Below, piece by piece: positions 50,604 through 62,700 of a DNA stretch of 64,000 nt (the stretch's first letter is position 1; every line of letters begins with the position of its first letter). The stretch is from Mesorhabditis belari (taxonomy: Eukaryota > Nematoda > Chromadorea > Rhabditida > Rhabditidae), in NCBI GenBank assembly GCA_958450365.1, contig CAUEEP010000727.1, positions 1,369,501 through 1,433,500 of the forward strand. The letters are read 5' to 3'. The notes under the pieces are model-generated. The model saw nothing but the letters and a program-made list of their open reading frames with translations. It made no database searches and had not been told where the DNA came from. The translations under genes and the position numbers were made by a program.

Positions 50604-51692
50604 CCATTCAGTTGGTTGAAATTGAAGTTGAATTTGTTTCATAAATAGAGAAAATTTTGTTTGATTACTACAGTTTTTACTTACTTAAAGAACTAAGACT
50701 AATTTTATAGCCTTGTCCTAATTTTGCAGGATTGATGTTTCGGAGGTTCACGAGTGAAAAAACTTCGATTTTCGAGATGACCTTGACAGAAAAAAAAAGA
50801 GCGACCTAAAGTGGAGAGTGATCATTCGATTCGAGAGATTTTTAGATCGACTCGTTGAGGGGAAAAGAGAAAGAAGAGAAATTTCACGACAAACACGCGC
50901 CGAAACTCTCGCTCCTCATGTGTTGCATTCATGAATATGGAGAAGTAAACACAAAAAGTAGGTTCTTGTTTTTGATAGAAACACTTGTATTCGAATGGGA
51001 AATTGATTGTTGATATAGGTTTGGAATTCTGCTTTGTTTGATTAAAATTTGGTTAAATTTTAATCTAAACAATTTTATGAAGAGCTTTTTGAATTAATTT
51101 TTTTGATTTTTAAGCCTTTTTTGATTCTCTAAAAGTCGAGTTCTTTGAAAAAGCACTTGTCTGTTCATTTTTTTTCCCGTCTAAACTTTGCCGGTTGCAA
51201 AATGATTTTAATCGAGAACTCCTTTCATTTTCCCCTTTTCCCCTCATTTCTTTTTTTTTCTTTTCAATAGGTAAACAGGCACTCGATGATTTCTCTGGTT
51301 GACCCATTGGTTGATCTCAGAATCCGACAAACAGACAGCGAGTCCCCCTCCCCTCTCCTTTCATCCATTCCAACAAATGACACAATTCTCTCAGCAATCC
51401 ATCGATGGTTTACGGGTTCATCCCCTCAAATGGATCACACAACCCATATTGCTTTTTCTCATTATTTTTCTTTCTTTTGTCTTCAATCAGAGATAATCTC
51501 GTTTTCATCACACCAATCACTCTTTTTTTTGATCTCTTTTTTGATCGCAACGTGTTATCATTTTTGTTTTTCAAAACTTTCATTATTTTCTTTATTTTTA
51601 GGCAAAGAAATTTAATTTTTATTGATTTTTATCCCTCTTTTGAACCAAATTGTTTAGTGAAACGATAAACGAGATCATTTCTTTAAAATATA
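50604..51692. other. Intergenic region, nothing seen
   Basis: AT-rich spacer with T-tracts near 51240-51600. No motif-bearing frame, RNA gene or repeat was recognised. It should contain the promoter of the membrane-protein gene starting at 51693. Confidence 0.5.
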
Positions 51693-54380
51693 ATGCGAAC
51701 TCGATCCTCGAGCGATGATCCCGAAATGTTCGATTCGTCGGATTTAAGGTGAATCTAAGGCGTGCTTCTAATTGAATATGAGTCTTATTGTAATTCGATT
51801 GATAAGATTGATTCGTAAACTTTGACAAAAGTTCAACAACTTTGTTCAAAAGTGAATTCAGAGCTCTCCGTCATCGAATCGACACCACTTACGATGATAT
51901 GAGGCGACTGATCTTGCTGGCTGCTATTTTCTTCCTCGTCGGCATTCTAGTGATCATGGCGAGGTTGCAGGTGAGAGAAAAGAATTATCTTCATTACTCA
52001 ATTCGTTTTTATGAGAAAAAATACTTGCAAAAGTGTCTCGTCTCGCATAAAATTAAGACCCACGAGTTGAGAATCGGGAAAAAGAAAAGAGAACTAGGGA
52101 TGATTGGAGTGAAAAGAAAAGCACATCCAACGGATATCCACGTTCTTTTTTTGCTTTTTATCCTCTTTTCCCGCATTTTTGCCTTAAGTCACAGAATCAC
52201 TTGGGTTCAGTAGCAAAAATTTTCATTTTAGTTTAATTTTAAAGAAATTTGAGCTTTAATGAGCTTTAAGAATGCCTCCATGTTCTGCATATTTCTTTGT
52301 AAATTGGATTATTTTTTTTTAAATTTCTAATTAACGATTAAAACTTGGCTTACTTCAAGATCAATCTCATACTAGTGGGTTAAATTTCAGAAATCTCTTT
52401 CAGGAATCTCTTTCAGGAGTCTCTAGAATTTAGGGGTTTAGGGAAATGAATTTGAATTGAATCGCAATGTTCAGTAATACAAAAGTAAAATCAAATCCAG
52501 ATCAAATCCGATTTGAGAATTTTACAGAAAATCCTTTAATCGAAGCCAAGTTAGGTCAAGTTATCAGCTCAAATTTGGCTTTCTGGCTTTCTGGCTTGCT
52601 TGATTTGAGTTAACCTAGAAAATTGAGTCTAGCAATGCCCCGGGATACTGGTGCTAAAGTTAAGTACTAGATAATTGTTATCCGAAAGGATCTCCTCACA
52701 TTTTGCTCTATTTTTTTCACATCAATATGTTCCCAACTTGTTGAATCTTTTTTTTTGTTTTTCTTTTAAGGAAAAGCTCTTGTTTTCTCTTTTCTCCCCT
52801 TACCAATGAAAGTTTTTGATTGATATCTCTGCGGTCGGACTGGGCCCATTCCTTTGAACTCAAAGAATAAATAAAAAGTAGTCAATGCTCAGATATTCTA
52901 CATTCGGTTTTTAAAAGTTAATCGTTTATCGAGGGTTTAACTTCTCCAAAACTTTTTTTACGTTTAAAAAACGATTTGCTTGAAGTTTTTTTGCTACTTT
53001 TAGAATATTCTAGATTTACCTGAGTCTTTAGAGTTTAATTTAAAAATCTTCTCCCTACAATCTCTACTAATTCCTTTTACTTTTGTTTCTAGGTGGCAAC
53101 AGAGGACATCTTCCGGTGGGCGCCCGTCATTTGGCTGCTGGGTGTCGTTGTTGCTGGTGAGAATAATGATCACTTTCTAGACATGTCGATAACGATAACA
53201 ATTGAAAACTGGTTGCTTGTGGTTCACTCAACAAACTCAACTGGTTCACTCAACAAATCCCGTATTAAACTTCAGGAACTTTCATGAACCTTTTCCTCCA
53301 ATGCGCCCGTTTCTTCTCAAAACGTCGAAAGAGGAGAACGCGCCGTGCATCGGTTTGAAAAGACAATTTTTTATTTTTGTGCTCATTCTTTTCTCAGATT
53401 TCATCCTCACACCTTTCGTCGCTTTTCGGGAATTTCCCGAATTCTTTCCCTTGTTTAGCTCCATCACCACATGTTGGATGTTGCAGGTGAGAAAAGAGGA
53501 ATCAATCGGTTTAGACTTTGATAAAGAATACTTTGATAAAGATCTAGCCTGGCATCTATAACAATCTAGCCTAAATTACATGACCTTCAACTAGTCTGAC
53601 AGTACTTTTTTTCTGACTAGTCTACTAACAGACTAATAGTCTGACTATTGTAATTTTTTTTCAGAGATCCAGCCCGTCGCATTGCGAGAGATCTCTCGGA
53701 AAGCAAAGAGAGTCTTCCAGCATATGAAGATATTGTACAGGTTATTTGACTTCGACGATAAGTACAATAAATAGAAATACCGGATATTGAACAGAGTTTT
53801 GATTTGGGACAGATCCCAAGGCTTTGTCTCGGATCTGTCCCAAATCAAAACTGCGAACCTCTTTTCCAGTCGCCCTCAACCGAGAGTCCTCCTCCCGCTT
53901 ACGAGGAGGCAATGTTGAGTCGTTTATCGATATTCTCTTCACCTTTCAAAAGAACTCAACCACTCTATTGCCCAGTGCACGGAAAAATTGTAAGTGATAG
54001 AAGAATTGGTTTGATGATTGTAAGCTCAAAGTTCACGTGCTCGATTGAAACCAGTTAATCTAACAGATTTCAGTCTCGAAGTACGACATTGGTACAAATG
54101 GATTCACCCGCAAATCCACTTTCCACAATTGTCGATGAGGTAAACTTGTATAAAATATTGGATCGAGTCAGGCAAATGATTGAAGCTATTCATTTTATTA
54201 ACTCTACCATTCTCTCGGATTTAATTGTTCTAAACTTTTAGATAAATTAGCCTATCTTAAAGATTTATAACTTTCAAGCTATAAACTTTAAGTTCTATCT
54301 TTAACAATAAGCTTAAAACGATATTTCAGACTTCTCAATGCACCTTTTCCAATCAATCCAATCAATCACCGGCTTCATAA
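51693..54380 (+). CDS. Small multi-pass membrane protein with PPxY-like motifs
   Basis: The first exon is MRTRSSSDDPEMFDSSDLS, then EFRALRHRIDTTYDDMRR and membrane segment LILLAAIFFLVGILVIMARL. A second hydrophobic stretch is FRWAPVIWLLGVVVADFIL and a third LFSSITTCWML. The cytosolic-looking tail has ESLPAYEDIV and SPPPAYEEAM, which resemble PPxY/LPxY motifs that bind WW domains of Nedd4-type ubiquitin ligases. It ends SPANPLSTIVDE, then a short Ser/Gln-rich exon to TAA at 54380. I do not know the family; a membrane adaptor for ubiquitination is only a guess. The phase of the exon ending at 53486 does not fit the next exon (53665) in its good frame, so a microexon, alternative donor or sequence error is hidden there. 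The intron 51971-53092 is long. Confidence 0.6.
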
Positions 54381-54535
54381 CTTCAAAAATTCTTTATCTA
54401 AAAAAAAATAACAAAGAAGGCGATACATGCACATAACGATTGAATGAGTGAATTGAAACGGGTAAAACTATTGTAAATTCGAATAAAAATAAATCGTTTT
54501 GATACCCTAACAAAAAAAAAACCGATATTCCACAT

Positions 54536-56996
54536 TTAATCCCTCTTTTTCGTTTTCTCTCCGTCTTTCTTCGTGGTCGGTTTCTTGAGAATATATCGCT
54601 TGACAAAGAAATTGATGAACAAAGCGAGATAGGTGACATCCATGAAAGTTGCCAAATAGAAAACACGAGGATCGAAATCGACTTGTCTCTGGAATTGGAG
54701 GGTATTGTAGTTTGTTCATAGTTTGGAGAATTTAAAATGACTACACTGAACGTTTTCGAAAATCACCGTATCAAGCAGTTAATTAGCTCAATTTTGGTGG
54801 TGATTGTGCCTGTGATTCCTTAACGAATGATACAAAACTGCCGCTTTGATTACGGTAGATGAAATAGATGCTTTTTAGGAAACGCAAGACACTAAGAGAT
54901 TTGAGGTGAGAGCTTTTAAATGACAGCAATACTTTGCAACAGCTATAAACTCTCCAAGATACTGTACTCATTTATAAATTTGGTGTAGAGAAATCTCTTA
55001 AGCTAGCTTTATAAGAAGTTCTATTGTAAACCGTAATTTGCAAACTCACGTCTGTAAAGTAGACAAGATATCCGTTATGTAAAAGAGCGCCAACGGAGAT
55101 GATGAATTGCCAGATTTGAATCGAGGTGATGAATTTGGCGACTGGTGAGGGAAGGCGGATGTTCAGAGCGGCAATGAAGTAGTATCTATTAAGTAGCTTT
55201 ATTCATTTGAGTAATACTAATTTGGTATCAGCTAATCAGCTTACAGATTGGCATATTGTATCTATTGCTTAAGTAAGGCATAAGGCTCTACTCTGGCGGC
55301 AATGGGATACGTGTCGGTGTAGCTCACTAGTAGTGGTAGCGTTCACCGGGTAAGCGAGAGCTCGCGGGTTCGAACCCCGGCGCCAACCATGTTTTGTATT
55401 CCCAGTTCCAACTCGTAAAAGGACTGGCATTTTCAACTCTTCGACTTAATGAAAAGAAAACTTACGAGTACATGAAGCTGTGAACGAGGAAATTCAAGTA
55501 GATACCGTAACGATTGAAACCGGGAGAGATTGGATAGGAGTAGAAAGCGTAAATCAACTGAAAATTGAGGTTTTTGTAGATGATTCACTTTTTGTGATGA
55601 ACTTTGTGCTCAACTGTGTGTAAACACACGATTTCTAGGGCACTGGACTCTTTTTTCTAGTAAACACAAGAAAATTACTTGAGTGCGCTAGAAAGTGCGC
55701 GTGTTTAGACTTTCTGGGCACAAAGTACAAAAAAAAATCACGTTGTGATCTTTGTTCAAAGATCAATGTTTTCTTTAAAATAACTTACAGTGAGAATGTG
55801 ATGATACCAATGCAAGAACATCAATGGTTTCTTTCTCAACACGATGAACACTGTATCGACAAGTTCGATGAGTTTCGAGCAAATGAAAAGGAAAACCCAA
55901 TAGCCATTGTTTCCCTCGGTGAAATTGTAGATTCGAGTGTACGCATCTGAGAATTTTTTAGATCAATTAATTCATTTTAAACAAACTACCGTAATCAAAC
56001 CGCTAATTTTTATTCAATCAGCTTAATTTTTGTATCATTGCTTATGATTCCTCATCGAATAAGACCAAAATTGGCTGATCGAGTGAAAACTGGTGGTTTG
56101 ATTACGGTAGTTTTTGGAAATAGGTGACCTTTAGATTCATTTACTTTGGTAAAACACCCACTAACTAATCCCTTTTCCTTGTGTGTGTTGATGAACTCCG
56201 GTGTCAATTGGATTGTTCCGTAAATCGAGAAAACGGCCAAGAAGAGATTCCAAATGGCTAACGGGTTCTGCAATTGGAAACAATTAGTTTAGTTTAGCCT
56301 TAGCTTTTGCTTAGATTTAAGTTTTTGTTGTCAATTTACCTGCAAGCCGAATGGTTGTCGATTTTTCATGAAAAACTTGATCCCAAAGATGGTCAAACAG
56401 TAGAGAATCGATGCCTGGAAATGATTTCATATTAGTGAATTCATCAAAGAGAACTGTCGCTATCTTGCGCCCTTTGATCACATATTTGCAAACGCTAGAA
56501 AATGAATTTAGTGCACTAGATAGCGAAAGCTTGAGAATTAACATGATAACTTTAAGAGCAAAACTCAAACACATTGTCCTAAGTTCAATTTCAGAAAAAC
56601 CTGCCAAGAAAACGAAAAGGTAAAATTAAATTTTTTCATGTCTGCAGCACACTATTAAACTCATTATAAGTTTTATATTATCCATGTACTATATTAATCT
56701 TGATCTTGATACTAATGAATGCTATTTGAATAATTTTCCCCCATTTCTCACCTGTATCGTGATATCGAAGTGATCGCCGATCCAACTCTTCGCTTGTTTG
56801 TCATCGAAATTCTTCGCAGTCACGATCGAGAACCATCTCTACAAAAACAAATGTCTTCGTCTTTAGACCGAAAAAAAAATCGATTAAAAATCTAAGTAAC
56901 ATACAATTTTGAGCTTAAATTTTCCCAATCCAAAACCCAACTCACCGAAAAATCGAAGCGAAACTCGAGCAATCGTTGCACAAGCGGGTGATCCAT
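54536..56996 (-). CDS. elo-1: Polyunsaturated fatty acid elongase ELO-1
   Basis: ER-membrane ELO enzyme; in C. elegans ELO-1 elongates C18 polyunsaturated acids on the way to C20 products. The start MDHPLVQRLLEFRFDFSRW at 56996 matches the family's HPLVQRLL opening. [61 protein letters not shown] and the histidine box FLHWYHHILTLIYAFYS follow. PGFNRYGIYLNFLVHSFMYS, IQIWQFIISVG, FMDVTYLALFINFFVKRYIL and a Lys-rich tail (KKPTTKKDGEKTKKRD) complete it, with the stop at 54536. Residue-by-residue agreement with remembered C. elegans ELO-1 is high along the whole length. One intron contains a tRNA-like sequence. Confidence 0.93.
55313..55387 (+). pseudogene. tRNA-like sequence (decayed tRNA or SINE head)
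   Basis: A 75-base segment has an intact T arm/B box (GGGTTCGAACCCC), TAGCTC at the expected D-arm start and partly complementary ends (GTCGGTG with CGCCAAC). The D stem is broken, and the anticodon loop lacks the invariant U33. It is therefore unlikely to be a working tRNA and may be a tRNA-derived SINE head or pseudogene in an elo-1 intron. Confidence 0.5.
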
Positions 56997-58536
56997 TTTT
57001 GAGGCTGAAAAAAGGTAAAAATAAAAATGAAATGGAAAGTATTGAAATTATAAAAGTAATAAAAAAATATAAAACTGAAGAAAAGTGAGTGAAATGTGAA
57101 ATTCGAGTGAAACTAGAATTGACCAGGGATCAGGCCATCGGGTGCAAAAGACAGTCCACCCTGTTTTTTTTCCTTTCTCAAATTTCTCTCCTTATTACCT
57201 TATCTTTTTTGCAATCTTTTCTTTCTTTACTTGAAATGAAAAGAGCAAAAGAAAAAGAGAGAGAAGTGATACATTCACCTTTGAGAGGACGCCCAATGGC
57301 AGACTTTCGTGGGTTTTGTGTGCCTTTTTGAGAGATAGACTACAAATTTGACCAGATAGAATGTATAGAAAGCATTGAAACTGATAAAGCAAGCGTTCTA
57401 GATGTCTTTTTTTACACGAAACTTTGAATCTTTGCTTAGCCCTGACTGGGTTTTTCCCCCAGGCTAAGCCAGAGTTAGCAACGATTTAACCTTACCCAAT
57501 ACCTTTTTCTAAAATAATTAGACACAGAAAAGAAGAAGAAAAACCCCCAAGAAGATCACGCCGATTTGATTTGGTAGATTTCGTGCGTTTTAGTTGAAAG
57601 AGAATTGGTTAAGCTCAGTTGATACAGCACGTACAAAAAGATTCGAAGATAATGGAGTAGAAGGGAGCCGAGAGAAACGAAACAAAACCATTTTAGAAAT
57701 TCAAGCAGGAAACACGGGCGGAACAATATAAAAAGAACGAACGAGGGGAGAGGGGGCACTTTAAAAACGCGCTACAAGAACATAATAGATTTTACGAAGA
57801 GGGAGAAAACTTGGCGGGACTCGGCTTAAAAGCCGGACAACATTCATGACCCCATCACGGAATGCCGAAAAATGAAAAGAATGGCACAAGTGAAATTTTG
57901 TGCGGGGTACGGTAGCGTGTCCACACTTTAGAAAGCGTGCCTGCGCCGCTTTCGCACCAGTCCCTTTAAACCGCACGTGAATAGGATTCTAACTGCAGTC
58001 TTGGTTTGACTACTGGATAGTTTACCCAGGTATTATAGTTTTCTTTTGTGCCAAGTCCTGTATTTAGACAATAGACCGGGATTTTTGAAAGCGCTAACCT
58101 TATCTGACTATTGCTAAAAGGTATTTTTGAGGATAACGATGCGGTTAGTTTATGGATTGATGGGGTACGCAAAAGGTCATATCAGGGTACGGCCAAGACA
58201 CGGTAAATATTTGACAGTATTGCCACGTACTGGTAGTCCTTAAACACTGAAGTACTGTCAATCAAGTCTAGACCTCACACATCAAAGCAAAATTGCAATA
58301 GAAGATCCACTTTGACTTCTTTCAAAAAAATCTTTCACAGCGACAATCATTCAACTGTTCTCAAAATACAATCCTCCAATCATTCAATTCTTTATTCCAT
58401 ATTTATTCACAACGATCAACCCTAAAAAAAAATAATTTATTATTACTATGACTAGGGGAAAATAAGTGAAATTTTTCACAAAAAGCTAACATTTTGGCAA
58501 GAGGATAAATATTAGATAAAAAGTTTTAACTATAAG
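56997..58536. other. Intergenic region, no gene seen
   Basis: Spacer upstream of elo-1. Pyrimidine-rich patches near 57170-57240 and 57490-57560 give meaningless open frames. No repeat or RNA gene is clear. It probably holds the elo-1 promoter. Confidence 0.5.
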
Positions 58537-59015
58537 GGGAGTGGGACAAATGCTACCTTTTTTTTGCGCACCCGGACATTTGCGCACCTTGCCCATTAGC
58601 GCACCTTTTTTCGCGTTTTTTTTTCAAAAAGGCTCTAAAAGCTAATATTAACCAATTTCTATTCCAAAAGTTGTTTTCCTAGGTAATTTTAGGGCGTAGA
58701 ATCGAAATTTTGGCATATCAGAGCTTGTGGAAGCGAACGGACGGAGTTATACAAAGAGAAAAATCGACAATTTTTTGTAATTTGATCTAGCCGTTTTGTC
58801 ATTCAAATTGGTTCCACAAGCTCTGATATGTCAAAATTTGAATTCGACACTCTCAAATTACCTAGAAAAACAACATTTGGAATAGAAATTGGTTAATATT
58901 AGCTTTTTAGAGCTTTTTAAAACGTGAAAAAAGGTGCGCTAATGGGTAAGGTGCGGAAAAAAAGGTGCGCAAATGTCCGGGTGCGCAAAAAAAAGGTCGC
59001 ATTTGTCCCACTCCC
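58537..59015. mobile_element. MITE family A, copy 2, with 8-bp target duplication
   Basis: Starts GGGAGTGGGACAAATG and ends with its complement CATTTGTCCCACTCCC. The long arms share TTTGCGCACCCGGACATTTG and TGCGCACC blocks. The 8-base sequence ACTATAAG is duplicated exactly at both borders (58529-58536, 59016-59023). No coding capacity. Confidence 0.9.
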
Positions 59016-59249
59016 ACTATAAGTACTAGAAAAATGATGGCAACAAAGCTTTGTGAGATCATTTTGATAAAAAGCCCTTTCGATAACCTAACAACTTAGA
59101 ATCACAAATAAATGAGTGAGACTAGAAAGAATAAAATGATGACAGAAAAAAAAAAGACAGACAAAAAGACAGACATTGAATGACTACGGTAGAAAAGGAA
59201 ATGCATTCATTTCTTTCCGCACTAGATTTACCGATCAGCTATTTTCAGG

Positions 59250-59520
59250 GATTTTCCAGATCAGCACTAGGCCCAGGTCTTTTTGCGGGTTATCGGACAC
59301 GCCCCGCCCCTTTTACCATTGGCAATCTAACTTTAGGCTCAAATATCTTGGTGTTGGGCTGTCCAATTTAAAAATTCTTTATATCATTGAATGTGCCAAG
59401 TCTTTCTCTGTCGATTTATAGAAAAAAACTATTTAAATGAAAAATCCCAACACCAAGATATTTGAGCTCAAAGTTGAATTGCCAATGGTAAAGCGGGCGG
59501 GCCGCGTATCAGATGTCCCA
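59250..59520. mobile_element. MITE-like palindrome downstream of unc-26
   Basis: Arms of about 60 bases pair. The left one contains CCTTTTACCATTGGCAATCT and CTCAAATATCTTGGTGTTGG; the right one contains CCAACACCAAGATATTTGAG and ATTGCCAATGGTAAAGCGGG. GC-rich outer ends (CGCCCCGCCCC/GCGGGCGGGCC) also pair, with mismatches. Exact borders are uncertain. Confidence 0.7.
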
Positions 59521-59747
59521 CAATCCTTTTTGTGGGCCAGGATTAGGTCCTAGCCTGAGTTCAGGGTATTTTTGTGGATCTAGCTTGGTCTTCCTAAAAG
59601 GGTTGCCTAAAAAATAGCTTTTGAACCATCCTGTGTGTTCCTCACGAGCATTGCGTTTTCTAAAAGATGGGTAACTTTGAGAAAAATTACCTTGTGGTCA
59701 AATTTTACTTTTTTACTCACAAGGAACACACTCTACCGTTTAATTGC

Positions 59748-62700
59748 TTACAAATTGACATATTTAGGGCGTGGCGGGATTTTGGGTACATTATTGGAAG
59801 AGGTTGATGAGTCGATTGATGGAGCTGAAGAGACTGGGGGTAAACGGGGAGGGATTGATGGAGACATTGAATGAAATCTTTGTGGAATTGGGGGTGATGG
59901 AGAGGGATCATTCCAGACAGAAGAATAGGGATCATTGGGTTGCGGAAGGGGAGCTTTGAAATCCGATGTGGAATGATTGGCGGAAGAGGAGGGGACACCG
60001 GAGAATGACTGCGAGAAACCGTCCCTGAAAATTGTTGTTGTTTCCTCTGTTGATTCAGAGAATGCTAATTTCTATTTGTCAACAAAAAGAGAAGGCTGAG
60101 AAATCTACTAGCTAAACCCTTCAATCTACTATCTAAACACAATAATATTCTTTTACCAATTGGGCGAATTTCTTGATGTATTCAACGAGGAGATTGAAGA
60201 ATGAAGAGAAAATGATGGAGGAGGAGTGGGAGCGGGATGAGTGGGAGTGAGGTGATGATGGAGAAGACCTTTTCGTTGAGGACAAGAGCTGGAGAGAGCT
60301 GCTGCAAGTGGGTTTAGTGCTTATAAATCTTTAAATCTATCAACCCAGTTTTCAGTAAACTTACAGTAAGACGAGGCGGACTCATTGTCGGGCCAATCGA
60401 GGGCGACGAGTTGAATTGCTGAGCTACTTGTTGGGATATGCTAAAAGGAATATTCTGATTGAACAAGGATGAAAGAAAGCCACAACAACACTTTCACAAA
60501 ACGACTATTTCCATACCTTTCACTATTGAAAAGAGCCCTTAAAACTTAAAATAGAAAAAGAAGAAATGGAAAAAAAAGAGATAATCACCAGATTGACGGA
60601 AGCTGGTCGTTGTGGTCGTTCGGGTGGGCCACGACTTGGTGGACGGGGACGTTCAGGAGGAGCTGTGGAAAGTAAAGAGAGACGCGAAATGGAGGCTGTT
60701 TCTGAGAGATCATCGTCTTCTGAAATGGGTTGATTTTGATTGTGAATTGCTCATGCTAGAATGCTTAAAGGATTACGATCGTTTCCGAAAGTTTACACGT
60801 TTTAGAAAACACGAGACAGACATTAAGCTTGCAATTCGTTACCGTCATCCCTATAAACCAACCATCAAACAGGAATTCATTCGTTTCCCCATACTCGACT
60901 CCAGGCACATCCATCTGCTCAACAGTGACATCGAATTTGGCGAGTCGAGGTTTCACGTGATCTGTCCATTCGGGAGTTCTGTAAAATTCTCTCGAAAAAG
61001 CTCGAAAAAAATAATGACAAGAAAACCTTAATTGAACATTTAATTGATGTCGATTGATGATCAATCCGTCCATCGAAAGTGCAGCAATTGCACATTCGCC
61101 TGTCGAGAAGATTAACCATAACTCTGGACCGTCTAATCTGAAAAATTTCATCGATTTTGCAAATCTTATTTGTTTAATGTTTGGTCTTTAATAGAAAAAC
61201 TACCCTAAAGTCTCGAGTATAAGTTCTGCCTTAATTTACATTCACTTTAATTGCTTTGAATTTCTTTTTGTTGGGTTTTTATACATTTTTATTGTTATAT
61301 AAACTTTTATTATTGTTCTTGGAGCGCGGGATACTACAGGGTGACAGCCTATCACCATTGCTATTTGTTATTTGCATGGATACATCCAGATGATAGTGTT
61401 GAAGAAGACGCTGGAAAGCATCTCTTTCGACCGTCGACGTGGACTTTGGCCGGATGAAGAGGCCAGGGAGGGATCCATAAGACTGAGCACCGAAGAGGAG
61501 CAGGGCGGCCGCGCCGAGCCACGCCCGGAGCAACAAATAACAGCATAAAATTGCTATAACCCTCAATAAATTTACTTCTATTATTGTCCTTAAAAAGCAA
61601 AAAAGTTATGCTGCAGCGGGGTTCGAACCCTCGACACACCGCATCGGAGACAGCCGTCAATTTGCATGCGAAAACCAAACAGAACTTATACTCGCGACTT
61701 TAGGGTAATCCTTGTTAAACGTAAACTCAGTTTCAGAAAAGTTATCGTATTCTTTTTAGCTTTTTAAATAGTAAACATCGGCTAAAACTGCTCTAGGATT
61801 TGGTGGATGAGTTCTGGCGTCTAGAATTACGTCCAGCGTCTAGAATTACGGTAGCTTTTTTTTAGAAAATACACTCTAGATGCATACTTCCTAGCACTTT
61901 TTAGATATCCAGATAGAGGAATTCATTAGTTAGTCTATTTTTTATTTCATTACTTGCTCGTAAGCAGTTGTAACTCCAATTCCCGAATTTTGATCAAAAT
62001 CTCGCGGACGAGCTCTGGCGGAAAGTGGGAAAGGCCCTCAATCGAGCAGATAATCGTCCCATCCGGCGGCCCCATGCTACTAAAATTATCCATTTTTCTA
62101 ATAAAGCTTATTGTTTTTTTACCTAACAATATCTTCAACGAGCCCCTCACATTTCGACCAATCCACCCGATAAACGTCGGTTTGAAAAACGGCGAACACT
62201 GGTCGATGATCCGATGTGCGTAACTCGGCTCGATCATAGCTGAATAAAGATTATTTTGTTTATTTTAGAGCTTTAGATCAAGGTTACTGTATCTAGATAG
62301 ATCTGAACCAAGCCAGACCAGGTCAAGCCCTGCCTTCTGGATTGGCTGGTCCTGGACTGGCTGGTCCTGGACTGGCTGGTCCTGGACTGGCTGGTCCTGG
62401 ACTGGCTGGTCCTGGACTGGCTGGTCCTGGACTGGCTGGTCCTGGACTGGCTGGTCCTGGACTGGCTGGTCCTGGACTGGCTGGTCCTGGACTGGCTGGT
62501 CCTGGACTGGCTGGTCCTGGACTGGCTGGTCCTGGACTGGCCCTAGCCTTGCCTAGCCTAAACCTAAAGGCTCATTGAATATCTTTCACCAACTACACTG
62601 GGATACTGCAACGTGACAAGAGCCTTGAGACAATAGTTTTGCATGAAATCTAATGCAACTCATACTTGATCAAATTCGTAGCACTCTTCTTCCCGCGATT

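Noticed and set aside
55313..55387. Functional tRNA gene
   Set aside because: D stem does not pair, U33 is missing and the acceptor stem has a mismatch and a wobble, so only a tRNA-like relic is called.
48265..56996. Tandem duplication origin of the two elongase genes
   Set aside because: The two proteins differ clearly and are separated by two unrelated genes; they look like old paralogues.
62342..62578. Open frame with AGPGL repeats, elastin- or collagen-like
   Set aside because: It is a read-through of a 15-bp DNA minisatellite inside a synaptojanin intron; every frame of such a repeat stays open.
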